NCBI RefSeq assembly: GCF_003259845.1
Contig: NZ_QLMJ01000007.1
Span: forward strand, 274,592 to 338,591
Reading direction: 5' to 3'
Origin: Actinoplanes lutulentus
GTDB lineage: Bacteria; Actinomycetota; Actinomycetes; Mycobacteriales; Micromonosporaceae
Length of the DNA: 64,000 nucleotides
Made by a program: the position numbers and the translations under genes
Notes under the pieces: generated by a model
What the model was told of the DNA's origin: nothing
The model's database searches: none
What the model saw: the letters and a program-made list of their open reading frames with translations, nothing else
Shown here: positions 8,281 through 16,240 of the stretch, one piece after another
How positions within the stretch are numbered: position 1 is the stretch's first letter
Layout: each line of letters begins with the position of its first letter

Positions 8281-9204
8281 GTGAAGTACTCCGTGCTGCG
8301 CCCGCTGGCCCTCGCGTCGCTGATCGCCAATGCCGCGCTGATCGTCACCGGTGCCGCGGTTCGACTCACCGGTTCCGGCCTCGGCTGCCCGACATGGCCG
8401 AAATGCACCGACGACTCCTACACGACGACGTCCGAGATGGGCGTCCACGGGATGATCGAGTTCGGCAACCGCCTGCTCACCTTCGTCCTGGTCGCCCTGG
8501 CGTTCGCCACGTTCTTCGCCGCGCTGCTCAACCGCCCGCGCCGCAAATCGCTGATCGTGCTCTCCGTCGTGGTCGCGCTCGGCATCCCCGGCCAGGGCAT
8601 CGTCGGCGGCATCACGGTCCTGACGAACCTCAACCCGTGGGTCGTGGGCATCCACTTCCTGCTCTCGATCGCGCTGATCGCCGGCTGTTACGCCCTCTGG
8701 CGCCGCATCGACGAGGGCGACGCCAAGCCGATCCCGCTGGTCCCGGCCCCGATCCGCCACCTCGCCTGGATCACCGCGTCGGTCAGCCTCGCCGTCATCA
8801 CCGTCGGCGTCATCGTCACCGGCAGCGGCCCGCACGCCGGCGACCAGGGCGCCAAACGCAACGGCCTCGACCCGGCCACGATCTCCCAGGTCCACGCCGA
8901 CCTGGTCTTCCTCCTGATCGGCCTGTCCGTCGCCCTCTGGTTCGCCCTCCGCGCGATCAACGCCCCCGCACACACGATCCGAGCGGCCGGCGTCCTGATC
9001 CTGGTCGAATTCGGTCAGGGCATCATCGGCTTCGTCCAGTACTTCACCCACCTCCCCGTCCTCCTGGTCGCCGCCCACATGCTCGGCGCCGCAATCACCT
9101 GGACAGCCACCCTCGCCGTCCTCTGGTCCCTCCGCACCCGCCCACAGCAAGAAGCCCCAAACCCCACCGAAACCCTCACCCCCTACGAATCGGTCACCGC
9201 CTAA
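8281..9204 (+). CDS. ctaA: Heme A synthase (COX15/CtaA)
   Basis: 307-residue integral membrane protein with about eight hydrophobic segments. It oxidises the C8 methyl of heme O to give heme A for the aa3-type oxidase, with CtaB (11697-12632) supplying heme O. The N-terminal TGAAVRLTGSGLGCPTWPKC motif is diagnostic, and the heme-ligating His lie in GVHGMIEFGNRLL, GIHFLLS, QVHADL and AAHMLGA. The GTG at 8281 places the first membrane segment directly at the N-terminus. An in-frame GTG at 8251 would add ten residues. The gene ends at the edge of the repeat island. Confidence 0.93.
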   Translation: MKYSVLRPLALASLIANAALIVTGAAVRLTGSGLGCPTWPKCTDDSYTTTSEMGVHGMIEFGNRLLTFVLVALAFATFFAALLNRPRRKSLIVLSVVVALGIPGQGIVGGITVLTNLNPWVVGIHFLLSIALIAGCYALWRRIDEGDAKPIPLVPAPIRHLAWITASVSLAVITVGVIVTGSGPHAGDQGAKRNGLDPATISQVHADLVFLLIGLSVALWFALRAINAPAHTIRAAGVLILVEFGQGIIGFVQYFTHLPVLLVAAHMLGAAITWTATLAVLWSLRTRPQQEAPNPTETLTPYESVTA

Positions 9205-9215
9205 CCCCTTTTTCC

Positions 9216-9311
9216 GTACGCGTAACCGCACACCTCTCAAGAGTCCCCCGCGACCTCTGACGCGGGTCCAGGCCGCAGCGCCCCTCTCGCGACACGTCGC
9301 CGGCCACTCCC
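9216..9311 (+). repeat. Left 96-bp inverted repeat of the island
   Basis: Starts 12 bases after the ctaA stop. It matches the reverse complement of 10223-10318 at about 85% by eye. The first ~23 bases and the last ~30 bases are almost identical, with a divergent stretch in the middle. Confidence 0.88.
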
Positions 9312-9350
9312 CCTACGCGTCCCGCTACCGGCTCCCCCGCGGCTCTCGGC

Positions 9351-9424
9351 CGCGACGCGGCCGCGTCACCGGCCCCAGCCCCCTTCGCGCGACGCGGCCG
9401 TGTCGCCGATCCCAGCTCCCTTCG
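9351..9424 (+). repeat. 37-bp tandem pair
   Basis: Copies 9351-9387 and 9388-9424 share the core CGCGACGCGGCCG. A truncated third copy starts at 9425. Confidence 0.75.
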
Positions 9425-9812
9425 CGCGGCTCGCCCTGGGTGCCGGGTCAAGCTCGGGATGCCAGGCGGGGTGAGCGCGAGTCCAGGCCGTTGCGCCACC
9501 CAACCTGCCTGCATGGCCCCGGCCGTTACGCGGCGAGGTCGCCGGCCCACCCGATGAGCGCGGCGCATGGCAGTGCCGGGCCGGAATCCAGGCCCCCGGG
9601 ATCCAGGGCCGGGCCCAGAGCTCGCAAGATCGACCCCGGCACGACCGGAACGCCGCGAGCCGTCGCCCAGCCATGGAATGACCGGCCCATAACGTGCCTC
9701 AACGACGGCTGACACCGCCCGGCCGTAGCCCAGCCACGAAATAGCGCCCCGATTACATGCGCGAGCTACGGCCGGAGCCCCGCAACCCGCCCCGAACCCG
9801 TAAAGCCCACCC

Positions 9813-9900
9813 GCGCCGTAGCCTCACCCCGCGCCACAGCCTCACCCCGCGCCGTAGCCTCACCCACGCCGTGGCCTCACCCGAGCCGTAGCCCAGAGAG
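9813..9900 (+). repeat. 18-bp tandem array, about five units
   Basis: Units at 9813, 9831, 9849, 9867 (17 bp) and 9884 are variants of GCGCCGTAGCCTCACCCC. The first three are nearly identical. Confidence 0.85.
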
Positions 9901-10222
9901 GTCATCCGGCCCGATGACCTACATGCGCTACGGCCCGCCCCCTCGCAGCCACACCACGCCTCACCGGTCGAGCCTCGCCTCGCGGCCGCGCTTGGCAGAC
10001 GGCCGCGTTACGGCCTGGATCGAGGCGGAGCGGAAGCTGCGCAACGGCCTGAGCTCGCACCCAGCCCGCGTGGCGACCCAGCTCGACCCGGCAACCACCG
10101 CAAGCCGCGCGAATGGACCTGGACCAGCGACACGGCCGCGCTACGGCCTGAACCACGCGGGGAGTCGGCGGCAAACGGCGGAGCGAGGGCGGGCTCGGGA
10201 GCCGGCGGCGAAGGGTTGGGCA

Positions 10223-10318
10223 GGGAGTGGCCGGCGACGTGTCGCGAGAGGCGCGTTGCGGCCTGGGGCACCGCGAGACCTCGCGGGGGACTCACGAGAG
10301 GTGTGCGGTTACGCGTAC
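10223..10318 (-). repeat. Right 96-bp inverted repeat of the island
   Basis: Inverted partner of 9216-9311. Its outer 27 bases (10292-10318) are the last codons and stop of the ATP-grasp gene (VRVTAHLS-stop), so the left copy is an inverted, non-coding duplicate of that gene end. Confidence 0.88.
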
Positions 10319-11185
10319 CAAAATGGCGTCGGCAAGACGGTCCGCCGCTGAGGGGGCTGAGCGCAGGAAGAGGCTGGGTTCTGTCAGCTCCAGCTCGATC
10401 AGCGTGGGGGCGCCGTCCGGGCCGGGGATCAGGTCCACCCGGGCGTAGAGGAGCTGGGACGTCCCACCTGGGATCGCGGCCAGAACCCGCGCCGCCACGT
10501 CCCGTTCCGCCTGCGAGGGCGTGCGCGGGGTGATGGACTCGTCGCCCGGCTGGATGGTGCCGTCGGCGGGGCCCTTCAGCATGGGGCCCTTGCGGATGGC
10601 GTGGCTGAACGAGAGCTCGCCCGATTTGTCCGGAAGGCACAGGAGCGCGGTCTCGCCGGCCGTGTCGACCGCTCGCAGATAGGGCTGGATCATCGCGGTT
10701 CGGCCGGCCGCGTGGAGGCGGGTGACCAGAGTTTCGGCTTGCTCGCTCTGCGCGGGGAAAGCGTAGCGGCCGGTGTCCTGGCTGCCGGCGCTGATCGTCG
10801 GCTTGACCACCCACTCACCCTCGGCCGGCGGCTTCCAGGTCTGGCCCGGTGCGACGAACTCGGTGGGGATGGTCGGGATGCCGGCGGCGGCGAGGTCGCG
10901 GAGGTAGACCTTGTCGGTGTTCCACTCGACGATCGTGGCCGGGTTCACCAGGCGGGGCACGCGGTGCGCCCAGGCGACGAACGCGTCGTGGCGGGCCACG
11001 TAATCCCATGGGGAACGGATGACCGTGAGGTCGTAACGGGACCAGTCCGCGGACTCGTCGTCCCAGCGGACCGCCTCGACGATCACCCCGCGCTCGCGCA
11101 AGGCGTCGCGCAGGGGGTGATCGTCGTCCCAGAGGTCAGGAAAGGTCGCGCACGTCACGAGTGCGACCCGGGTGGCGGTGCTCAC
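10292..11185 (-). CDS. ATP-grasp domain protein of unknown substrate
   Basis: 297-residue RimK/Ddl-like ATP-grasp protein. The N-terminal pre-ATP-grasp domain is RVALVTCATFPDLWDDD and onward. The ATP-grasp part shows NTDKVYLRDLAAAGIPTIPT, WVVKPTISAGSQDTGRY and the Mg-binding LIELELTEPSLFL near the end. Such enzymes ligate a carboxylate to an amine or thiol via an acylphosphate, but the substrate is unknown. The GTG begins 1 base after the stop of the upstream 97-residue gene, so the two form an operon. Its 3' end is the outer part of the right inverted repeat. Confidence 0.82.
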   Translation of the reverse strand: MSTATRVALVTCATFPDLWDDDHPLRDALRERGVIVEAVRWDDESADWSRYDLTVIRSPWDYVARHDAFVAWAHRVPRLVNPATIVEWNTDKVYLRDLAAAGIPTIPTEFVAPGQTWKPPAEGEWVVKPTISAGSQDTGRYAFPAQSEQAETLVTRLHAAGRTAMIQPYLRAVDTAGETALLCLPDKSGELSFSHAIRKGPMLKGPADGTIQPGDESITPRTPSQAERDVAARVLAAIPGGTSQLLYARVDLIPGPDGAPTLIELELTEPSLFLRSAPSAADRLADAILVRVTAHLS

Positions 11186-11186
11186 T

Positions 11187-11480
11187 TCAGCGGGCCATGC
11201 TCCGGCGCGCCATCGAACGCCACAGGTCGTTGCTGGGACGCATCTGCTCCAGGAGCTCCCGCTCCCACTCGTTCTCCACGGCGACGCCGGCCTGCTCGCA
11301 AGCCTCGCGAGCGACACCGGTGTCCTGGGCGAACTGGTCGGACCACTCGCCGTCCTCTCCGACGAGGACGATGCGGGCGCCGCGCTTACCGACGTACTCG
11401 ATCACCGCCTTGGCGCCGTCGTGCTCGGCGGCGAAAGACTTGATCTCGCGGGTCAGTGTCGTAACGGAACCTTCTGCCAT
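11187..11480 (-). CDS. Conserved actinobacterial small protein, function unknown
   Basis: 97 residues, soluble, with no signal or membrane segment. The middle, GAKAVIEYVGKRGARIVLVGEDGEWSDQ, looks like a small alpha/beta fold; the C-terminus is Arg-rich. I recognise no named family. The ATG at 11480 is supported by a TAGGCT -10 element ending 7 bases upstream (leaderless). Coupling to the ATP-grasp gene downstream suggests a joint role. Confidence 0.7.
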   Translation of the reverse strand: MAEGSVTTLTREIKSFAAEHDGAKAVIEYVGKRGARIVLVGEDGEWSDQFAQDTGVAREACEQAGVAVENEWERELLEQMRPSNDLWRSMARRSMAR

Positions 11481-11487
11481 AGGTCGC

Positions 11488-11493
11488 AGCCTA
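11488..11493 (-). promoter_or_regulatory. Putative -10 element (TAGGCT), leaderless start
   Basis: Minus-strand TAGGCT, 7 bases before the ATG at 11480. The rest of the spacer 11494-11696 is comparatively AT-rich and shows no gene. Confidence 0.4.
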
Positions 11494-11696
11494 AGCAGTG
11501 AAGGACGCCCCGTGGGTAACCCCGGACTTGTTTTGTGACTCCAATTACCAGCAGGTTTCGTAATCTGCGGCATTGTTTTGAGTTGATTACGCCCGAATTG
11601 TCAGGTCAACCAATATCAACCCAACGAGTGACGGACAGTAACTGACACTGATCACAATCCGGACATCCGGTGCGACGGCAGGCGGGACGGTGACGC

Positions 11697-12632
11697 TTAG
11701 ATGAGAGCGTCGACAGCGATCGCCATGAAGACCACGGTCAAATAAGTGATCGACAAGTGGAACAGCCGCATCGGGTTCACCGTGTCACCCGCGCGGGTCT
11801 TGACCACCAGCCGGATCGCCTCGGCGAGGAAGACGAGGCCCATCACGATGGCGGTCACGCCGTAAATCGGTCCGAGACCGAGCGGCCAGGCCACGAGCGA
11901 AGCGACCACAGTGAGGACGGTGTAGACCAGGATCTCGAAATTGACCCTGCTCATCGACCGGACAACAGGGAGCATCGGAATGCCGGCCCGCGCGTAGTCG
12001 TCCTTGTACTTCACCGCGAGCGCGTAGAAGTGCGGCATCTGCCAAAAGAAGACAACCGCGAAAAGCGCCCAGGCCAGCGGCGGGATGGACCCGGTCACCG
12101 CGGCCCAGCCGATCACCACGGGCGCGGCACCGCAGGCGCCACCCCAGAAGGTGTTCGCCGGGGTCCGGCGCTTCAGCCACATCGTGTAGATCACGTCGTA
12201 GTAGAAGATCGACGCTGCGGTGAGGACGGTGGCGAGCCAGTTGGTGAGCAACGCCATGACCACCAGCGACACGACGGACAGCGTCAATCCGAAGATCAGC
12301 ACGGCACGCGGCGTGAGCTGGTTGGCCGGGAGTGGACGGCGCTTGGTCCGCCGCATCAACTGGTCGATGTCACGGTCGATGTAGCAGTTGAGGACGCTCG
12401 CCCCGCCACCGGCGAGACCGCCTCCGACCAGGACCGCCGCGAACGTCACGGGGTCGGGCCAGCCGCCTGCGGCCAGCATCATGGTCGGCACTGTGGTTAC
12501 TAAAAGGAGCTCGACGATCTGCGGCTTGGTGAGCGCCAGGTACGCCCTGAGAAGCGCTATCCGGTTACGCGGCGCACGCTCCGCCACGCCGGGCGACCGT
12601 CGGTGGACGGGACGCTCGGTGATCATGCTCAC
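11697..12632 (-). CDS. ctaB: Protoheme IX farnesyltransferase (heme O synthase)
   Basis: 311-residue UbiA-family membrane prenyltransferase that adds a farnesyl group to heme b to make heme O, the substrate of CtaA. The diagnostic motif is NCYIDRDIDQLMRRTKRRPLP (Asp-rich, Mg-diphosphate binding). The second motif region is YKDDYARAGIPMLPVV. About nine hydrophobic segments are visible. GTG 12632 is preferred because a GGAAGG ribosome-binding site lies about 9 bases upstream; ATG 12626 is the alternative. It is transcribed divergently from tkt, a conserved pairing in actinobacteria. Confidence 0.94.
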   Translation of the reverse strand: MSMITERPVHRRSPGVAERAPRNRIALLRAYLALTKPQIVELLLVTTVPTMMLAAGGWPDPVTFAAVLVGGGLAGGGASVLNCYIDRDIDQLMRRTKRRPLPANQLTPRAVLIFGLTLSVVSLVVMALLTNWLATVLTAASIFYYDVIYTMWLKRRTPANTFWGGACGAAPVVIGWAAVTGSIPPLAWALFAVVFFWQMPHFYALAVKYKDDYARAGIPMLPVVRSMSRVNFEILVYTVLTVVASLVAWPLGLGPIYGVTAIVMGLVFLAEAIRLVVKTRAGDTVNPMRLFHLSITYLTVVFMAIAVDALI

Positions 12633-12890
12633 GGACAGCCACCTTCCGGCATCGGCTTTATTTCGCGGCCGTTGCCGGGTATTCACCCAGCGGCTCGCCC
12701 GGACAGCCTACGCGCAGCCGTCTCCGCTGCTCGGGGCACCCAGTGCGGGTGCAGACGGTCACACCACTTGATCCGGCGTGTCCGCTCACAGCGTATGTGC
12801 CTAGGGCGTTCACTGCGCACGTGTTTAGCCCGACTGGATAGGGTCAAGCCGAAAAGGGTTCCATAATTTTGCCCGAGGAGCACAACCGAC

Positions 12891-15005
12891 GTGGCTGCCA
12901 CAGATCCCGCTCTCAACTGGTCCGACCTCGACCGCAAGGCGGTGGACACCAGCCGGGTGCTGGCCATGGACGCCGTGGAGAAGGCCGGCAACGGCCACCC
13001 CGGCACCGCTATGAGCCTGGCGCCGGCCGCCTACCTGCTGTTCAACCGCGTGATGCGGCACGACCCCACGGATCCGCAGTGGGCGGGACGCGACCGCTTC
13101 GTGCTGTCCTGCGGACACTCGAGCCTCACGCTTTACGTACAGCTCTTCCTCAACGGATACAGCACCTCACTGGATGACCTGAAGTCCCTGCGCCAGTGGG
13201 ACTCGCTCACTCCGGGTCACCCCGAGTACGGGCACACCCCCGGCGTCGAGATCACCACCGGCCCGCTGGGCCAGGGCATCGGCAACGCGGTCGGCATGGC
13301 GATGTCCGCCCGCCGCGAGCGCGGTCTGTTCGACCCGGACACCGCCGCCGGCCAGTCCCCCTTCGACCACCGCGTGTACGCGCTCTGCTCGGACGGCGAC
13401 ATCGAAGAGGGTGTCAGCCACGAGTCCAGCGCCATCGCGTCGGTGCAGAAGCTCGGCAACCTCACGGTGATCTACGACGACAACGAGATCTCCATCGAGG
13501 ACGACACCCGGATCGCCAAGTCCGAGGACGTCGGCGCCCGGTACGCGGCGTACGGCTGGCACGTCCAGACCGTGAACTGGCGCGGCGAGAACGGCTACGA
13601 CGAAGACGTCGAGGCCCTCTGGGACGCGATCCAGGCCGCCAAGGCGGTGACCGACAAGCCGTCCTTCATCGTCCTCAAGACGATCATCGGCTTCCCCGCG
13701 CCGAAGAAGCAGAACACCGGCAAGATCCACGGCTCCGCGCTGGGCGCCGACGAGATCGCCGCGACCAAGAAGATCCTGGGCTTCGCCAACGAGCCGTTCG
13801 CCATCGACGACGACGTCGTGAAGCACGCGCAGCAGGTTGTCGAGCGCGGCAAGGCGGCGCACGCCGAGTGGGACAAGGCGTACGGCGCCTGGGCTGCCGG
13901 CAACGCCGAGGGCAAGGCGCTGTTCGAGCGTCTCGCCACCCGCACCCTGCCGGAGGGCTGGCTCGACGCGCTCCCGGTCTTCCCCGCGGACGAGAAGGGC
14001 ATCGCCACCCGCGCCGCGTCCGGCAAGGTCCTGGAGGCGCTCGCGCCGGTGCTCCCCGAGCTCTGGGGCGGCTCCGCCGACCTGGCGGAGAGCAACAACA
14101 CCACGATGAAGGGCGAGCCGTCCTTCATCCCGGCGGAGTACGCCACCAAGGAGTTCCCGGGCCACGAGTACGGCCGCACGCTGCACTTCGGCATCCGTGA
14201 GCACGGCATGGGCTCGATCCTCAACGGCATCGCGGTCCACGGCGGCACCCGCCCGTACGGCGGCACGTTCCTGGTCTTCAGTGACTACATGCGTGGTTCG
14301 GTCCGCCTCTCCGCGCTGATGAAGCTGCCGGTCACGTTCGTGTGGACGCACGACTCGATCGGCCTCGGCGAGGACGGCCCGACGCACCAGCCGATCGAGA
14401 CGCTGACCGCGCTGCGCGCGATCGTCGGCCTCGACGTGGTCCGCCCGGCCGACGCCAACGAGACCGCGTACGCGTGGCGTGGCGCCCTGGAGAACAAGGA
14501 CCGCCCGACCGCGCTCGCGCTGTCCCGGCAGAACCTGCCCACCGTCGACCGCACCAAGTACGCGTCGGCCGAGGGCACCCTCAAGGGCGGCTACATCCTG
14601 TCCGAGGCGTCCACCGGCGAGCCCAAGGTGATCCTGATCGCCAGCGGTTCCGAGGTGTCCATCGCGCTCACCGCGCAGGAGCGCCTCGAGGCTGAGGGCA
14701 CCCCGACCCGGGTGGTCTCGATGCCGTGCCAGGAGTGGTTCTACGCGCAGGACATCGCGTACCAGCAGCAGGTCATCCCGCGTGGCGTGAAGGCTCGCGT
14801 CACCGTCGAGGCCGGCATCCGGATGAGCTGGGACCGCATCCTCGGTGACGCCGGCGAGGCCGTCAGCATCGAGCACTACGGCGCCAGCGCCCCGGCGAAG
14901 ATCCTCTTCGAGCAGTTCGGCTTCACTCCCGACAACGTCGTCGCGAAGGCCAACGCATCACTCGCCAAGGTCGGCGAGATCACCGGCCACAAGACCGGCA
15001 ACTGA
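12891..15005 (+). CDS. tkt: Transketolase
   Basis: 704-residue thiamine-diphosphate enzyme of the non-oxidative pentose phosphate pathway. The N-terminal GNGHPGTAMSLAPAAYLLF, the ThDP/Mg region CSDGDIEEGVSHE, the GLGEDGPTHQPIE loop and the phosphate-binding Arg in ALSRQNLP are all present. The GTG start follows a GAGGAG ribosome-binding site at 12875-12880. It opens the block tkt-tal-zwf-opcA-pgl, 20 bases ahead of tal. Confidence 0.97.
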   Translation: MAATDPALNWSDLDRKAVDTSRVLAMDAVEKAGNGHPGTAMSLAPAAYLLFNRVMRHDPTDPQWAGRDRFVLSCGHSSLTLYVQLFLNGYSTSLDDLKSLRQWDSLTPGHPEYGHTPGVEITTGPLGQGIGNAVGMAMSARRERGLFDPDTAAGQSPFDHRVYALCSDGDIEEGVSHESSAIASVQKLGNLTVIYDDNEISIEDDTRIAKSEDVGARYAAYGWHVQTVNWRGENGYDEDVEALWDAIQAAKAVTDKPSFIVLKTIIGFPAPKKQNTGKIHGSALGADEIAATKKILGFANEPFAIDDDVVKHAQQVVERGKAAHAEWDKAYGAWAAGNAEGKALFERLATRTLPEGWLDALPVFPADEKGIATRAASGKVLEALAPVLPELWGGSADLAESNNTTMKGEPSFIPAEYATKEFPGHEYGRTLHFGIREHGMGSILNGIAVHGGTRPYGGTFLVFSDYMRGSVRLSALMKLPVTFVWTHDSIGLGEDGPTHQPIETLTALRAIVGLDVVRPADANETAYAWRGALENKDRPTALALSRQNLPTVDRTKYASAEGTLKGGYILSEASTGEPKVILIASGSEVSIALTAQERLEAEGTPTRVVSMPCQEWFYAQDIAYQQQVIPRGVKARVTVEAGIRMSWDRILGDAGEAVSIEHYGASAPAKILFEQFGFTPDNVVAKANASLAKVGEITGHKTGN

Positions 15006-15025
15006 ATTCTTAAGGAGCAAGGCAA

Positions 15026-16162
15026 ATGACGGACAGGCTGGCTGAGCTCTCCGCGCAAGGCGTTGCGGTGTGGCTCGACGATCTCTCCCGGGTACGGCTG
15101 ACCAGCGGTTCGCTGGAGAAGCTGCGCCGTGACCAGCACGTGGTCGGTGTCACCACCAACCCGAGCATCTTCCAGAAGGCTCTCTCCGACGCTGACGCGT
15201 ACGACGAGCAGCTGCGCGACCTCGCGGTCCAGGGTGTGACGGTCGAGGAGGCCGTCCGCCTGATGACCGCCAAGGACGTCCGCTGGGCCGCTGACGTGTT
15301 CCGCCCGACCTACGACGCCTCGAACGGCATCGACGGCCGGATCTCCATCGAGGTGGACCCGCGCAAGGCGCACGAGACCGCCTCCACGGTCGCCGAGGCG
15401 AAGACCCTCTGGTGGCTGGTGGACCGCCCCAACCTCTACATCAAGATCCCGGCGACGCTGGCCGGCCTGCCCGCCATCACCGAGGTTCTCGGCGCGGGCA
15501 TCAGCGTGAACGTGACGCTGATCTTCTCGGTCGAGCGCTACGAGGCGGTCATCGACGCGTTCCTGACCGGCCTGGAGAAGGCCAAGGCGAACGGCCACGA
15601 CCTCAGCAAGATCGGTTCGGTCGCGTCGTTCTTCGTCTCCCGCGTGGACACCGAGATCGACAAGCGGCTCGACAAGATCGGCTCGGACGAGGCCAAGGGC
15701 CTCAAGGGCAAGGCGGCCATCGCCAACGCTCAGCTGGCGTACGAGGCGTACACCAAGGTGTTCAGCGGCGACCGCTGGAAGGCCCTGGCCGACGCCGGCG
15801 CCCACCCGCAGCGTCCGCTCTGGGCGTCGACCGGCACGAAGAACCCCGACTTCCTCGACACGATCTACGTCGAGGAGCTGATCGCGCCCGGCACGGTCAA
15901 CACCATGCCGGAGTCGGTCATCTTCGCGTACGAGGACCACGGCACCACCCGCGGCGACACCGTCACCGCGAATTTCGCGAGCGCTCACCAGGTCTTCACC
16001 GACCTCGCGGCGGCCGGAATCGACCTCACCGACGTCTTCAAGGTCCTTGAGGACGAGGGCGTCGAGAAGTTCGAGGCTGCCTGGAACGAGCTGCTCGAGG
16101 GCGTCACGAAGTCGCTGAAGGCCGCCGCCGGCGGTGCCAAGAACCCCAGCGACGCTGCCTGA
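15026..16162 (+). CDS. tal: Transaldolase
   Basis: 378-residue transaldolase of the actinobacterial type. It transfers a dihydroxyacetone unit from sedoheptulose 7-phosphate through a Schiff base. The active-site Lys is in NLYIKIPATLAG; GVTTNPSIFQKAL and NVTLIFSVERY are family signatures. A TAAGGAG ribosome-binding site sits 9 bases before the ATG. A strong hairpin follows the gene. Confidence 0.96.
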   Translation: MTDRLAELSAQGVAVWLDDLSRVRLTSGSLEKLRRDQHVVGVTTNPSIFQKALSDADAYDEQLRDLAVQGVTVEEAVRLMTAKDVRWAADVFRPTYDASNGIDGRISIEVDPRKAHETASTVAEAKTLWWLVDRPNLYIKIPATLAGLPAITEVLGAGISVNVTLIFSVERYEAVIDAFLTGLEKAKANGHDLSKIGSVASFFVSRVDTEIDKRLDKIGSDEAKGLKGKAAIANAQLAYEAYTKVFSGDRWKALADAGAHPQRPLWASTGTKNPDFLDTIYVEELIAPGTVNTMPESVIFAYEDHGTTRGDTVTANFASAHQVFTDLAAAGIDLTDVFKVLEDEGVEKFEAAWNELLEGVTKSLKAAAGGAKNPSDAA

Positions 16163-16176
16163 CCCGAGGTTTTTGT

Positions 16177-16206
16177 GGCCTGTCGCGGGAGTCCCCGCGA
16201 CAGGCC
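16177..16206 (+). terminator. Perfect 13-bp hairpin after tal
   Basis: Stem 16177-16189 with 16194-16206 and a 4-base loop, without a T-tract downstream. It would end or attenuate the tkt-tal message before zwf. Confidence 0.7.
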
Positions 16207-16240
16207 GTTCCATCTGACGAAAATTTGGCAGGATGGCAAC

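Larger units (their letters stand above)
9205..10291. other. 1.1-kb non-coding repeat island between convergent genes
   Basis: No frame here shows family similarity or a plausible start. The stretch is bounded by 96-bp inverted copies (9216-9311 and 10223-10318) and filled with degenerate short repeats. Examples are a 37-bp tandem pair at 9351-9424, an 18-bp tandem array at 9813-9900, and scattered copies in both orientations of a CTACGGCC/GGCCGTAG core. No transposase or integrase trace is visible. It could be an expanded family of intergenic palindromes or a decayed non-autonomous element. Confidence 0.75.

Noticed and set aside
9194..10351. Several Arg/Pro/Gly-rich frames within the repeat island
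   Set aside because: They differ between strands and frames, contain the tandem repeats, and lack starts with ribosome-binding sites or any domain.
11598..11620. TTGTCAGGT box on the plus strand, resembling a PafBC site
   Set aside because: Eight bases later the sequence is ATCAAC, not TAnnnT, and no plus-strand gene starts within 1 kb.
16175..16240. N-terminal extension of zwf upstream of GTG 16241
   Set aside because: It would run through the perfect hairpin after tal and has no similarity to the family; GGATGG before 16241 supports the shorter form.
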